The position numbers and the translations under genes are program-made. Positions 41,240 to 49,936 of a stretch of 64,000 bases of DNA are shown here, one piece after another (the stretch's first letter is position 1; every line of letters starts with the position of its first letter). The notes beneath the pieces were generated by a model that saw nothing but the letters and a program-made list of their open reading frames with translations, had not been told where the DNA came from and made no database searches. The DNA lies in assembly GCA_964585685.1 (NCBI GenBank), contig CAZPEP010000026.1, forward strand, positions 1-64,000, written 5' to 3'. The DNA is from JALHVH01 sp964585685. GTDB lineage: Bacteria > Acidobacteriota > Aminicenantia > Aminicenantales > Saccharicenantaceae.

Positions 41240-42496
41240 TCAGGTCCCTTCTTTCCAGGCGTCGAGGTATTTCCTCTGGGCGGCCGACAGCTTGTCGATG
41301 GCGACGCCCATCGAAGCGAGCTTGAGACGGGCGATCTCCTCATCGATCTCCTTCGGGACCGGATAGACCTTCTTCTCCAGGTCCTTTCCGACCCTGGTCA
41401 GGTGGAGGACGCTGAGGGACTGATTGGCGAAGCTCATGTCCATCACCATGGCGGGGTGGCCTTCGGCGGCGGCCAGGTTGATGAGGCGGCCTTCGCCGAG
41501 GAGGTTGATCCGGGCGCCGCCCGGGAGCGTGTATTCATCGACGAACGGCCGGACTTCGCGCTTGGCTTTGGCCAGCCGCTCCAACGCCGGGATGTCGATC
41601 TCGACGTTGAAGTGGCCGGAATTGGCGACGATGGCGCCGCTCTTCATGGCTAGAAAATGCTCTTTGCGGATGACGCCCTTGTTCCCGGTCACGGTGACGA
41701 AGACGTCTCCGATCCGGGCGGCCTCGGCCATCGTGACGACTGTGAAGCCCTCCATCCCGGCCTCCAGGGCGCGGAGCGGGTTCACTTCGCAGACGAAGAC
41801 GTGGGCGCCGGCGCCCTTGGCCCGCATGGCCAAGCCCTTGCCGCACCAGCCGTAGCCGGCGATGACGAAGTTCAGCCCGGCCAGGAGGACGTTGGTTGCC
41901 CGGAGGATGCCGTCCAGCGTGCTCTGGCCGGTCCCGTACCGGTTATCGAAAAGGTGCTTGGTGTCGGCGTCGTTGACGGCGATGATCGGGTAGTTCAGGA
42001 CCTTGTCCCGGGCCATGCTGCGGAGGCGGATGACCCCGGTCGTCGTCTCCTCGGTCCCGCCGATGATCCCGGCGAGCAGGTTCCTTCGGCTCGAGTGGAG
42101 GATGGAGACGAGGTCAGCGCCGTCGTCCATCGTGATCTGCGGCCCGTGGTCAAGCGATTGGTCGATGTGGCGGTAATAGGTCGCGTTGTCCTCACCTTTG
42201 ACGGCGAAGACCGGGATGCGGTCGATCTTCACAAGGGCGGCGGCCACTTCGTCCTGGGTGCTCAGCGGGTTGGAAGCGGCGAGCCGGACGTCTGCTCCCC
42301 CGAGCTTCAGGGCTTTCATGAGGTTCCCCGTCTCGCTTGTCACGTGCAGACAGGCCGCGATCTTCAGCCCGCGCAGCGGTTTCTCCTTGGCGAACCGAGT
42401 CTTGATCCTAGCGAGGACGGGCATCGTCCGCTCCGCCCACTCCATTTTGAGCTCTCCGCGTTCGGCCAGTTCGATGTCCTTGATGTCATATTCCAT
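41240..42496 (-). CDS. ahcY: Adenosylhomocysteinase
   Basis: 418 aa, the shorter bacterial/archaeal form. It hydrolyses S-adenosylhomocysteine to adenosine and homocysteine. Conserved blocks: CLHVTSETGNLMKALKLGGA, the NAD-binding GYGWCGKGLAMRAKGAGAHV and VNDADTKHLFDNRYGTGQS with the C-terminal tail LDAWKEGT. It lies 59 nt downstream of metK, so SAM synthesis and SAH removal are linked. A hairpin GAAGGG/CCCTTC (41233-41251) overlaps the stop codon and may protect or end the transcript. Confidence 0.93.
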   Translation of the reverse strand: MEYDIKDIELAERGELKMEWAERTMPVLARIKTRFAKEKPLRGLKIAACLHVTSETGNLMKALKLGGADVRLAASNPLSTQDEVAAALVKIDRIPVFAVKGEDNATYYRHIDQSLDHGPQITMDDGADLVSILHSSRRNLLAGIIGGTEETTTGVIRLRSMARDKVLNYPIIAVNDADTKHLFDNRYGTGQSTLDGILRATNVLLAGLNFVIAGYGWCGKGLAMRAKGAGAHVFVCEVNPLRALEAGMEGFTVVTMAEAARIGDVFVTVTGNKGVIRKEHFLAMKSGAIVANSGHFNVEIDIPALERLAKAKREVRPFVDEYTLPGGARINLLGEGRLINLAAAEGHPAMVMDMSFANQSLSVLHLTRVGKDLEKKVYPVPKEIDEEIARLKLASMGVAIDKLSAAQRKYLDAWKEGT

Positions 42497-42555
42497 GGTT
42501 CATTCCCTTCGTCGGATCCGGGCCGGAGCGCCGTGCCTCCGGTATATGGACGCCC

Positions 42556-43728
42556 TTACAGACCGGCGTCCTTCTTGAGGGTCGCGGCCATGTCGGTCCG
42601 TTCCCAATTGAACTCGGGCTCGGTGCGGCCGAAGTGCCCGTAGGCGGCGGTCTTCCGGTAGATCGGGCGGAGCAGGTCCAGGTAGGCGATCATACCCTTG
42701 GGGGTCAGCTTGAAATGGGATCGGATGAGCTCCTTGATTTTGTCCTCGGAGACCCTGGCTGTGCCGAAGGCGTCCACCATGACAGAGACGGGATCGGCGA
42801 TGCCGATGGCATAGGCCAGCTGGACCTCGAGCCGGTCGGCCAGGCCGGCGGCCACGAGGTTCTTGGCGACGTAGCGGGCCATGTAGGATCCGGAGCGGTC
42901 GACCTTGGATGGGTCCTTCCCGGAGAAGGCGCCGCCGCCGTGACTCCCGACCCCGCCGTACGTGTCGACGATGATCTTCCGGCCGGTGATGCCGGTGTCG
43001 CCCAGCGGGCCGCCGATTTCGAACCGCCCTGTGCCGTTGATGAAGACCATCTTCCAGGTATCGTCGTCGATGAGTTCGGTCGGGATGACCTGGCGGATGA
43101 CCTCGCGCTTGATGTCCTCGCGCAGGTCTTCCATCCGGACCTTGTCGTTGTGCTGGGCGGCGATGACTATGGCCTCCACCCGCTTGGGGGTGTTCCCTTC
43201 GTACTCGATAGTGACCTGGGACTTGCCGTCCGGGCGGAGGTACGGCAGGGTCTTGTCCTTGCGGACCTGGCTGAGGCGGCGGACCAGCTTATGGGCCAGC
43301 ATAACGGGCAGGGGCATGAGCTCCTCAGTCTCTCGGCAGGCGTACCCGAACATCAGGCCCTGGTCCCCGGCCCCCTGCTCGTGGGCCTCGGTCTCCGTCA
43401 CCCCCAGGGATATGTCCGGTGATTGCTCGTGGATGGAAGAGATGACACAGCACGTCTTGTAGTCGAAGCCGTATTCGGCCTTGGTGTATCCGATATCCCT
43501 GACCGTGTTTCGGACGAGCCTCTGGAAATCGCAGTAACCGAGGGTCGTGATCTCGCCGGCGATGAGGACGAGCCCGGTTGTCGTCAGCGTCTCGCAGGCG
43601 ACCCGGCTCTTCGGATCCTGCCGGATCAGATCATCCAGGATGGAGTCCGATATCTGGTCGCATATCTTATCCGGGTGGCCTTCGGTCACCGATTCGGACG
43701 TGAAAAAATACTTGCCGTTCTTGCTCAT
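42556..43728 (-). CDS. metK: S-adenosylmethionine synthetase
   Basis: 390 aa. Signature motifs: FTSESVTEGHPDKICDQISD at the start (His/Asp catalytic), GAGDQGLMFGYA and GGGAFSGKDPSKVDRS. It makes SAM from ATP and methionine. ATG 43728 follows GGAGGAGG; a TTG six bases earlier is in frame but less likely. A canonical promoter lies upstream, and ahcY follows on the same transcript. No SAM riboswitch fits in the short leader. Confidence 0.95.
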   Translation of the reverse strand: MSKNGKYFFTSESVTEGHPDKICDQISDSILDDLIRQDPKSRVACETLTTTGLVLIAGEITTLGYCDFQRLVRNTVRDIGYTKAEYGFDYKTCCVISSIHEQSPDISLGVTETEAHEQGAGDQGLMFGYACRETEELMPLPVMLAHKLVRRLSQVRKDKTLPYLRPDGKSQVTIEYEGNTPKRVEAIVIAAQHNDKVRMEDLREDIKREVIRQVIPTELIDDDTWKMVFINGTGRFEIGGPLGDTGITGRKIIVDTYGGVGSHGGGAFSGKDPSKVDRSGSYMARYVAKNLVAAGLADRLEVQLAYAIGIADPVSVMVDAFGTARVSEDKIKELIRSHFKLTPKGMIAYLDLLRPIYRKTAAYGHFGRTEPEFNWERTDMAATLKKDAGL

Positions 43729-43767
43729 GCGCAACCTCCTCCGTAGATGGTCCTTGAATAGCTCAAC

Positions 43768-43796
43768 AAAATATCACAAAAGGAGTCGGGTTTCAA
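43768..43796 (-). promoter_or_regulatory. Putative sigma-70 promoter for metK-ahcY
   Basis: Minus strand: -35 TTGAAA (43791-43796), 17-bp spacer, -10 TATTTT (43768-43773). The start near 43761 leaves about 33 nt of leader including GGAGGAGG. Confidence 0.55.
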
Positions 43797-43816
43797 GGGA
43801 GGAGGGGTGGCGGGAT

Positions 43817-43846
43817 TTGTAATTCTGAAAATATTTATGCTATTGT
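43817..43846 (+). promoter_or_regulatory. Putative promoter for the M16 pair
   Basis: -35 TTGTAA (43817-43822), 18-bp spacer, -10 TATTGT (43841-43846). The predicted start near 43853 is about 4 nt before ATG 43857. It diverges from the metK promoter 20 bp away. Confidence 0.45.
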
Positions 43847-43856
43847 TAAGACCAAA

Positions 43857-45215
43857 ATGACCCGCTCCGGTGCCGAGATGTCCGCGACCAAAGCCGTCCT
43901 CGTATTGATCTGGGCGGCCTTGATCTGCGTCCCGGAGGCCTCTGGCCAGGTCGCCCCCCCCAAGGGCCTCGATCTCCCCCTGACCCAGTACCGCCTGAAG
44001 AACGGCCTACAGATCATCCTCTCCGAGGACGATTCTCTGCCTGTGGTCTCGGTCGTCGTCGCCTACGCCGCCGGCCCCGTCCGGGAACAGCTGGGAAGGT
44101 CGGGTCTCGCCTATCTTATGGAAAATCTCATGTTCCAGGGGTCCGAGAACGTTTCCCCCATGCAGCACATCAATTACATTCAGAGGATCGGGGGGGAGTT
44201 CAACGCCAATACGGCGTTCGACAAGACATATTTTTACGAGACCGTCCCTTCCAACCAGCTGGCGCTCGCCCTCTGGCTGGAGTCCGACCGGATGGCCGCC
44301 CCGGCCATCACGGGCCCGAACGTGGAGCGGGCGAAGGAGGCGCTCATCGCCGAGAGCCGTCAGCGCAGGACGACGGAGCCCTACATGGAGAGCTTCTTCC
44401 TCTTCGACAGCCTCCTTTACCCGGATTTCGCCTACGGCCACCCCGTAATCGGGACCGAGGAGGACCTCAAGCGGATCACCGAAGAGGACGTCCGTGCCTT
44501 CGCATCGGCCTATTACGTTCCCAACAACGCGGTCCTTTGCGTCACGGGAAGCTTGGCCGTCGCGAAGACCCGGGAGCTCATCGCGAAGTATTTCGAGACC
44601 ATCCCCCGGGGCACGGACGTCCTTCCGCCGCCTCCGTCGCAGACTGAGACGCCGGCCGACCGGGAACGGGTTGTCCGGGACCCCCTCGCCCCGTCGCCCG
44701 CCTTCCACCTCGGCTTCCGCCTCGAGCGGCTCCAGGCCGGCGATGCCTACAGCCTGAGGATCCTGGACATCGTCCTGACCCGGGGAAAGAGCTCCCGCCT
44801 CCACAAGAGGCTCGTGAAGAAAGAGAGGACGGCGCTCTATCTCAACGGCGGAATCGAGGAACGCGGGGGAATCCCGGCCCTCAGGATCTTCGCCATCAGT
44901 CCTAACGACGTGATGGCCGACCTATGCCGGAAAGCCGTCACCGCTGAGATCGGGAAACTCCGGACGACACCCATCCCTGAAGCCGAGCTGGCCAAGGCCA
45001 AGATCCTCTTCAAGGGCGATTACCTCGGCCGGATGGCGAGGTCGTTGCCCAGGGCCCTCTTCCTCTGCGAATCGATCCTTTCCGGGGTCCGGCTCGAGGA
45101 CATTCCTCAGGAATTCGGACAGTACCTTCGCGTGACCCCGGTGACGATCCTTAGCTTGGCCAATAGGCTCTTCAAGCCTGAGAACTCCTACAGTCTCGAC
45201 CTGAGGGCGAAATGA
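43857..45215 (+). CDS. Exported M16-fold protein lacking the zinc motif (first of pair)
   Basis: 452 aa with a Sec signal (KAVLVLIWAALICVPEASGQ). The fold is M16/insulinase: YRLKNGLQIILSEDDSLPVV, then the position of the HxxEH zinc motif reads Y-L-M-E-N in GLAYLMENLMFQG (about residues 83-95). Both His are lost and only Glu remains, so it is predicted inactive. The rest of the M16 domain (GGEFNANTAFDKTYFYETVP, FAYGHPVIGTEEDLK, FYVPNNA-type segment YYVPNNAVLCVTG) is intact. The next gene is a second M16 protein coupled by ATGA. A role as a chaperone-like or substrate-binding heterodimer half is plausible. ATG 43878 is an alternative start. Confidence 0.88.
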   Translation: MTRSGAEMSATKAVLVLIWAALICVPEASGQVAPPKGLDLPLTQYRLKNGLQIILSEDDSLPVVSVVVAYAAGPVREQLGRSGLAYLMENLMFQGSENVSPMQHINYIQRIGGEFNANTAFDKTYFYETVPSNQLALALWLESDRMAAPAITGPNVERAKEALIAESRQRRTTEPYMESFFLFDSLLYPDFAYGHPVIGTEEDLKRITEEDVRAFASAYYVPNNAVLCVTGSLAVAKTRELIAKYFETIPRGTDVLPPPPSQTETPADRERVVRDPLAPSPAFHLGFRLERLQAGDAYSLRILDIVLTRGKSSRLHKRLVKKERTALYLNGGIEERGGIPALRIFAISPNDVMADLCRKAVTAEIGKLRTTPIPEAELAKAKILFKGDYLGRMARSLPRALFLCESILSGVRLEDIPQEFGQYLRVTPVTILSLANRLFKPENSYSLDLRAK

Positions 45216-46663
45216 GAACCCTGAGGCGCGGGCTAGCTGCGGTCCTTTGCGTCCTCCTTCTGTACGGCGTATCGACCGCCCAGGAAAGGTTCCGTAAATC
45301 CCCTCCCCTCCCCGACCCCCTTCCTGAGCTCCACCTGCCTTCCATCGAATCCGCCGTGTTATCGAACGGCCTGACCGTGGCCGTGGTCCGCAAGACCTCG
45401 TCCCCGGCGATCAGCCTTCAAGTCGTCGTCCTTGCCGGCGAAGCCGATTCGCCGCCCAAGCTCCCCGGCGTAGCTTCGGTCGTCGCCCACATGATCGGCC
45501 GCGGGGCGGAACTCTTCTCCTCAGCTGAAATCGAGAATCGGATCGAATCCATGGGCGGAGAGCTCGCCGCCGAAGTCTCCTTGGAACGGACCGTTTTCAC
45601 GTTCGATGTCCTCGAAGAGGACCTGGACCGGGCCCTCGAGATCCTGAGCGTGGTCTTTCTCAGGGCCTCGTTCCCGGAGAAGGCCGTCGACGCCGTCGAA
45701 CGGACCCTGTACTACGATCTTGTCGAAAGCCAGAAGGACTCCGAGTTCGTGGCCAAGCGTCAATTGATGCGCCATCTCTTCAAAGGCCATCCGTTCCGGA
45801 CGGCCACTTACAACGAGGAGGTCATCAAGAACATCGCCAGGGAGGACATCGTCGCCTTCTACGACAGGTATTACAGGCCCAACAACACGGTCCTTGTCCT
45901 GGCCGGGAACATGAACCTCCAGACGGCCTCGCGCAAGGTCAGCCACTATTTCAACACGTGGACCCCCCGAAAGCTGGAAAGGTTCTTCCTCCCCCCGCCG
46001 GCCCCCAACCTCGAGGAACAGATCACGTTCGTCGACATCCCCCAGGCCCGGGAGGTGACGATATTCCTGGGGAACATCATCCCGCCGTCCACCGGACCAG
46101 ACCACTTCCCGTTCATGGTCCTGAACCAGATCCTCGGGGGGACGCCGGGAAGCCGCCTCTTCATGAACCTTCGCGAATCCAAGGGGTACGCTTATTATGC
46201 CTTCAGCGGCACGGACCTCTACAAGAGCTGCAGCGTCTTCTGGGTCCGGGCCCGGGTGATCCCGGAGGCCGTCGTCCCCTCGATCCGGGAGATCCTCCGG
46301 GAAATCGGTCCCGCGGCCGTCGAGAAGGCCACATCCTTCGAGATCGAACAGGCCAAATCGTTCCTGATCGGAAACTTCCCCTTGAAGAACGAGGCGCTCC
46401 CCGACCTCGCCTACCGGGCAGCCCAGGTCCGGAGCTTCAACCTGGGGGACGATCATTGGAACCTCTACACCCAGAACATCATCCTCGTGAACCTGGAGCG
46501 GGTCCTCGAGACCGCCCGGAGGGTCCTGGAGCCTCCGCCGGTCGTGGTCATCGCCGGGAGCATCCAGGAGCTCGCCAACCACATTCGGGAATTCGACAAG
46601 GTCGACGTCTATGACATCCAGGGCAACCTGAAGTGGACGATCAACAAAGGAGTCGACAAATGA
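45212..46663 (+). CDS. Exported M16-fold protein lacking the zinc motif (second of pair)
   Basis: 483 aa with signal peptide (GLAAVLCVLLLYGVSTAQ). The M16 core begins AVLSNGLTVAVVRK. The zinc motif position reads H-M-I-G-R in VVAHMIGRGAELFSS: the first His remains but Glu and the second His are gone. The C-terminal half has GGTPGSRLFMNLRESKGYAY, the R/Y substrate-binding signature of the non-catalytic M16B partner, so its role as that partner is normal. What is unusual is that the other subunit is also inactive. It overlaps both neighbours by 4 nt. Confidence 0.88.
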   Translation: MRTLRRGLAAVLCVLLLYGVSTAQERFRKSPPLPDPLPELHLPSIESAVLSNGLTVAVVRKTSSPAISLQVVVLAGEADSPPKLPGVASVVAHMIGRGAELFSSAEIENRIESMGGELAAEVSLERTVFTFDVLEEDLDRALEILSVVFLRASFPEKAVDAVERTLYYDLVESQKDSEFVAKRQLMRHLFKGHPFRTATYNEEVIKNIAREDIVAFYDRYYRPNNTVLVLAGNMNLQTASRKVSHYFNTWTPRKLERFFLPPPAPNLEEQITFVDIPQAREVTIFLGNIIPPSTGPDHFPFMVLNQILGGTPGSRLFMNLRESKGYAYYAFSGTDLYKSCSVFWVRARVIPEAVVPSIREILREIGPAAVEKATSFEIEQAKSFLIGNFPLKNEALPDLAYRAAQVRSFNLGDDHWNLYTQNIILVNLERVLETARRVLEPPPVVVIAGSIQELANHIREFDKVDVYDIQGNLKWTINKGVDK

Positions 46664-48336
46664 GGATCGTGGAATGCGTTCCCAACTTCAGCGAAGGGCG
46701 CGACCGGGACAAGATCGCGGCCATCGTCAGGGAGGTCGAATCGACGCCCGGCATCAAGCTCCTGGACGTGGACCCGGGCCAATCCACCAACCGGACCGTC
46801 GTAACGTTCGTCGGCGAGCCGGAGGCCGTCAAGGAAGCTGCCTTTAAAGCTATCAAGAAGGCCGCAGAGGTCATCGACTTGCGCGTCCACAGGGGCGCCC
46901 ACAGTCGCATCGGGGCCACGGACGTCTGCCCGTTCGTCCCGGTCTCGGGCGTTACCATGGAGGACTGCGTCCGCCTTGCCCACGAGCTCGGGGAGCGCGT
47001 CTCGGGTGAGCTGGGCATCCCGGTCTACCTTTACGAAGAAGCCGCCGCGCGGCCGGAACGCCGAAACCTCGCCGATATCCGGGCGGGGGAATACGAAGGG
47101 CTCAAGGAAAAGCTTAAGGACCCGGATTGGTTCCCCGACTGCGGCGCGCCCGTCTTCAACCCAAGGTCCGGGGCGACGGTGATCGGGGCGCGGGAGTTCT
47201 TGATCGCCTACAACATCAACCTGAACACCCGCGACCGCAAGCTCGCCCACGAGATCGCCCTGAACCTGCGCGAGAGCGGCCGCGCCAAGCGGGACAAGGA
47301 CGGAAACATCGTCCGCGACGAGGCGGGCAACGCCGTCAAAGTTCCCGGAAAGTTCAAGGACGTCAAGTCCGTCGGCTGGTACATCGAGGACTACGATGTC
47401 GCCCAGATCTCGATCAACTTCACGAACTTCAAGCTATCCCCTGTCCATGACGTGTTCGACGAGACCGTCCGCGAGGCCGAGAAGCTTGGTCTCCGGGTGA
47501 CGGGGAGCGAGCTGGTCGGGCTCATCCCGAAGGAGGCCCTGCTCATGGCAGGCCGCCATTATCTCGAAAGACAGGGTAAGAATCCGGGCGTCCCCGAAGC
47601 GGAGCTTATACGGACGGCCGTCCTGTCTCTGGGGCTGAACGACAAATCCCCGTTCGACCCGGACCGGAAGGTCATCGAGAACCAGTTCAAGGAGACGGGG
47701 AGGACTCTGGCCGGCCTTGACTTAAGGGCGTTTGCAGACGATGTCTCCATGGATTCCCCGGCGCCCGGCGGAGGGAGCGTCGCCGCGCTGTGCGGCGCGC
47801 TTTCGGCCGCTCTTTCCGCGATGGTGGGCAACTTGACCTACGGAAAAAAAGGTTACGAAGGTGCGAAGGCGGAGATGAAAAGGGTCGCCGTCCGTGCCCA
47901 GGACTTAAAGGATGAACTACTGGCGGCGGTCGACCGGGACGCGCGCGCTTTCAATAAAGTCATAGAATCGGTCCGCCTGCCCAAGGGGACGGAGGAGCGG
48001 GTCCGGGAGAGGGACAAAGCCGTCGAAGAGGCGTCTAAAGAAGCGACCCTTGTCCCATTCGGAGTGCTCGAGGCGGCCGTCGAGCTCGTCGGACTGGCTA
48101 AAGTCGTCGCCTGTGAGGGGAACAGGAACTCCGTGAGCGACGCCGGGGTCGCGGGGCTCACCGCCCTGGCGGCGGGCAAAGGGGCCTATTTCAACGTCCG
48201 GATCAATCTGCTAGGCATTAAGGACGGAGATTTCAAAACCCGTATCGGGGAACGGGCCGATGCCCTGAGGGAGGCGCTCGTCCGGTCCTCGGACTCCCTG
48301 GAAGCCCTGATGGAGACGGCCTTCAGGGGGGCCTGA
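46660..48336 (+). CDS. ftcD: Fused glutamate formiminotransferase/formiminotetrahydrofolate cyclodeaminase
   Basis: 558 aa bifunctional protein. The transferase half (residues 1-325) starts VECVPNFSEGRD and has the catalytic His in RGAHSRIGATDVCPFVPV. The cyclodeaminase half (about residues 355-555) has SPAPGGGSVAALCGALSAAL and GNRNSVSDAGVAGL. Together they move the formimino group from formiminoglutamate to THF and yield methenyl-THF plus ammonia in histidine breakdown. Many bacteria encode the two as separate proteins. It starts inside the M16 stop (ATGA). No hut gene is nearby. Confidence 0.92.
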   Translation: MRIVECVPNFSEGRDRDKIAAIVREVESTPGIKLLDVDPGQSTNRTVVTFVGEPEAVKEAAFKAIKKAAEVIDLRVHRGAHSRIGATDVCPFVPVSGVTMEDCVRLAHELGERVSGELGIPVYLYEEAAARPERRNLADIRAGEYEGLKEKLKDPDWFPDCGAPVFNPRSGATVIGAREFLIAYNINLNTRDRKLAHEIALNLRESGRAKRDKDGNIVRDEAGNAVKVPGKFKDVKSVGWYIEDYDVAQISINFTNFKLSPVHDVFDETVREAEKLGLRVTGSELVGLIPKEALLMAGRHYLERQGKNPGVPEAELIRTAVLSLGLNDKSPFDPDRKVIENQFKETGRTLAGLDLRAFADDVSMDSPAPGGGSVAALCGALSAALSAMVGNLTYGKKGYEGAKAEMKRVAVRAQDLKDELLAAVDRDARAFNKVIESVRLPKGTEERVRERDKAVEEASKEATLVPFGVLEAAVELVGLAKVVACEGNRNSVSDAGVAGLTALAAGKGAYFNVRINLLGIKDGDFKTRIGERADALREALVRSSDSLEALMETAFRGA

Positions 48337-48345
48337 CATCGGCGC

Positions 48346-49164
48346 TTAGATCAGGCCCTTCTTCCTCCCTTTAAGGAGAGCGAACCCGCCGAAGGCGAGG
48401 AAAGCAACGATGACGATCGCGGCCGAAGCGGGAACATCGAGGGAGAGCGCCAGGGCGAGTCCCAAGACCACTGAGGCCACGCTAACGGCCGAAGCGACGA
48501 CGACGGCTTTACGGAAGCTCCCGGCGGCCTGAAGGCCCGCCGCCGCGGGGATGACCATGAGGGCGGCGACGAGCAGGATCCCGACGACCTTCATTCCCAG
48601 GACGACCGTCACTGCCGTGAGGACCGTGAGAAGGCCGTCCAGCCTCCCGACCGCGACCCCGGAGACCCGGGCCGTTTCCCTGTCGAATGTCATGAACATC
48701 AGCTGGGAGTAATTGGCGGCGACGGCCGCGATGATGAGTCCGGCCAGGGCCATGGACAGCCAGACCTCGAAGGGTTCGATCGCCAGGACCTCGCCGAAGA
48801 GGTAGGACAGGAGGTCCACGTTGAAATCCCCGGCCATCGTCGCGAGAAGGATGCCGACGGCCATCCCCAGGCTGCTGAAAATGCCGATCGCCGTGTCCCC
48901 GTGGAGTCCCGCGCTCGCTTTGAGCTTCATGATGCCGAAGGCGCCCGCGACGGAGACGGCGAGGGCGGCGGCGAGGGGGAGGACGTTGAGGACGAGCCCC
49001 AGGGCGACGCCCGCGAAGGCCACGTGAGAGATCCCGTCGCCGATCATGGCGTCCCTCCTGAGGACGAGGAACACGCCTAGGACGGCGCAGGCGACGCCGA
49101 TGAAAACCCCGGCGACCAGCGCCCGCTGGAGGAAGCCGAAGTGCAACAGCGCGTCCAAGGCCAT
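48346..49164 (-). CDS. znuB: Zinc/manganese ABC transporter permease
   Basis: 272 aa, about eight hydrophobic helices, ABC-3 family. FLVLRRDAMIGDGISHVAFAG is the usual N-terminal signature, and AALMVIPAAAGL is the late conserved segment. It is the channel subunit for ZnuA-bound metal. ATG 49164 lies 4 nt past the znuC stop; a longer in-frame start lies inside znuC. Order on the minus strand is znuA-znuC-znuB, ending 9 nt from the convergent ftcD. Confidence 0.9.
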   Translation of the reverse strand: MALDALLHFGFLQRALVAGVFIGVACAVLGVFLVLRRDAMIGDGISHVAFAGVALGLVLNVLPLAAALAVSVAGAFGIMKLKASAGLHGDTAIGIFSSLGMAVGILLATMAGDFNVDLLSYLFGEVLAIEPFEVWLSMALAGLIIAAVAANYSQLMFMTFDRETARVSGVAVGRLDGLLTVLTAVTVVLGMKVVGILLVAALMVIPAAAGLQAAGSFRKAVVVASAVSVASVVLGLALALSLDVPASAAIVIVAFLAFGGFALLKGRKKGLI

Positions 49165-49168
49165 TCCT

Positions 49169-49936
49169 TCAGTGCCCGTGGGAAACAAGGTGGTGCCCGC
49201 CCGATAGCATCTTTTCGAGGACGCCCCGCCGGCAGAACTCGTCGTGGGTCCCGTGGTAAACGAGCCGCTGGTTGAGGCAAGCCACCTGACTGATGTGCCT
49301 GTCGACGATGCCGATGTCGTGGGTCACGAGGACGATGGTCATGCCCTCCTTCTTGTTGAGGTCGTCCAGCATCCCGTAGAACAGGTCCTGGGTCGGCGCA
49401 TCGACTCCCGTCGTAGGCTCGTCGAGGAACAGGACTTCCGGCCGGGTCACAAGGGCGCGCGCTATAAAGACGCGCTGCTGTTGCCCGCCGGAAAGGCTCC
49501 CGATGGGCGCGCGGCCGAAATCCTCCATCCCGACCTGGCGGAGAGCCCGGGCGATGGCCGCCTCGCTCGCTTTCTTCGTCAGCCCCAGGGTCTGCCTGTG
49601 AGAGAGGACGGCCATGGCCACGACCTCCCGGACGGACGCCGGGAAGATGGGGTCGATGTTGGTGGCCTTTTGGGGGACGTAGCCGATCTTCTGCCGTTCC
49701 CGGAAGCGGGCGGCCGGTTCGCCCATGATGGTCACTTCGCCCCGGTCCGGTTTGAGAAGGCCCAGGATGACCTTGACCAGGGTGGTCTTACCGGAGCCGT
49801 TCGGCCCAATGAGGGCCATGAAATCGCCCCGCCGGATCGAAAAGCTCACGTCGAGGAGGACGGGCGGGCCGCCGAACCCGAAGGTCACGCCGCGGACGTC
49901 GACGAGAACTCCGTCGCTATCGGCAACCGAGACCAT
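49169..49936 (-). CDS. znuC: Zinc/manganese ABC transporter ATPase
   Basis: 255 aa. Walker A GPNGSGKTTL, signature LSGGQQQRVFIARAL, Walker B VLFLDEPTTGVD and switch His in VLVTHDIG are complete. GYVPQKATNIDPIFPASVRE is the Q-loop region typical of metal-type ATPases. It overlaps the znuA end by 20 nt. The His-rich tail (GGHHLVSHGH) at the C-terminus may bind metal. Confidence 0.92.
   Translation of the reverse strand: MVSVADSDGVLVDVRGVTFGFGGPPVLLDVSFSIRRGDFMALIGPNGSGKTTLVKVILGLLKPDRGEVTIMGEPAARFRERQKIGYVPQKATNIDPIFPASVREVVAMAVLSHRQTLGLTKKASEAAIARALRQVGMEDFGRAPIGSLSGGQQQRVFIARALVTRPEVLFLDEPTTGVDAPTQDLFYGMLDDLNKKEGMTIVLVTHDIGIVDRHISQVACLNQRLVYHGTHDEFCRRGVLEKMLSGGHHLVSHGH

Noticed and set aside
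41233..41251. Intrinsic terminator for ahcY
   Set aside because: The stem overlaps the stop codon and no U-tract follows on the minus strand, so it is kept only as a note.
42497..42555. Hairpin CCGGAG/CTCCGG between metK and ahcY (42523-42542), considered as an SAH riboswitch
   Set aside because: Only a simple stem is visible; the conserved SAH-riboswitch core and pseudoknot partner are not recognisable in 59 nt.
43729..43800. SAM riboswitch upstream of metK
   Set aside because: The predicted leader is only about 33 nt, too short for SAM-I and without its conserved helices.
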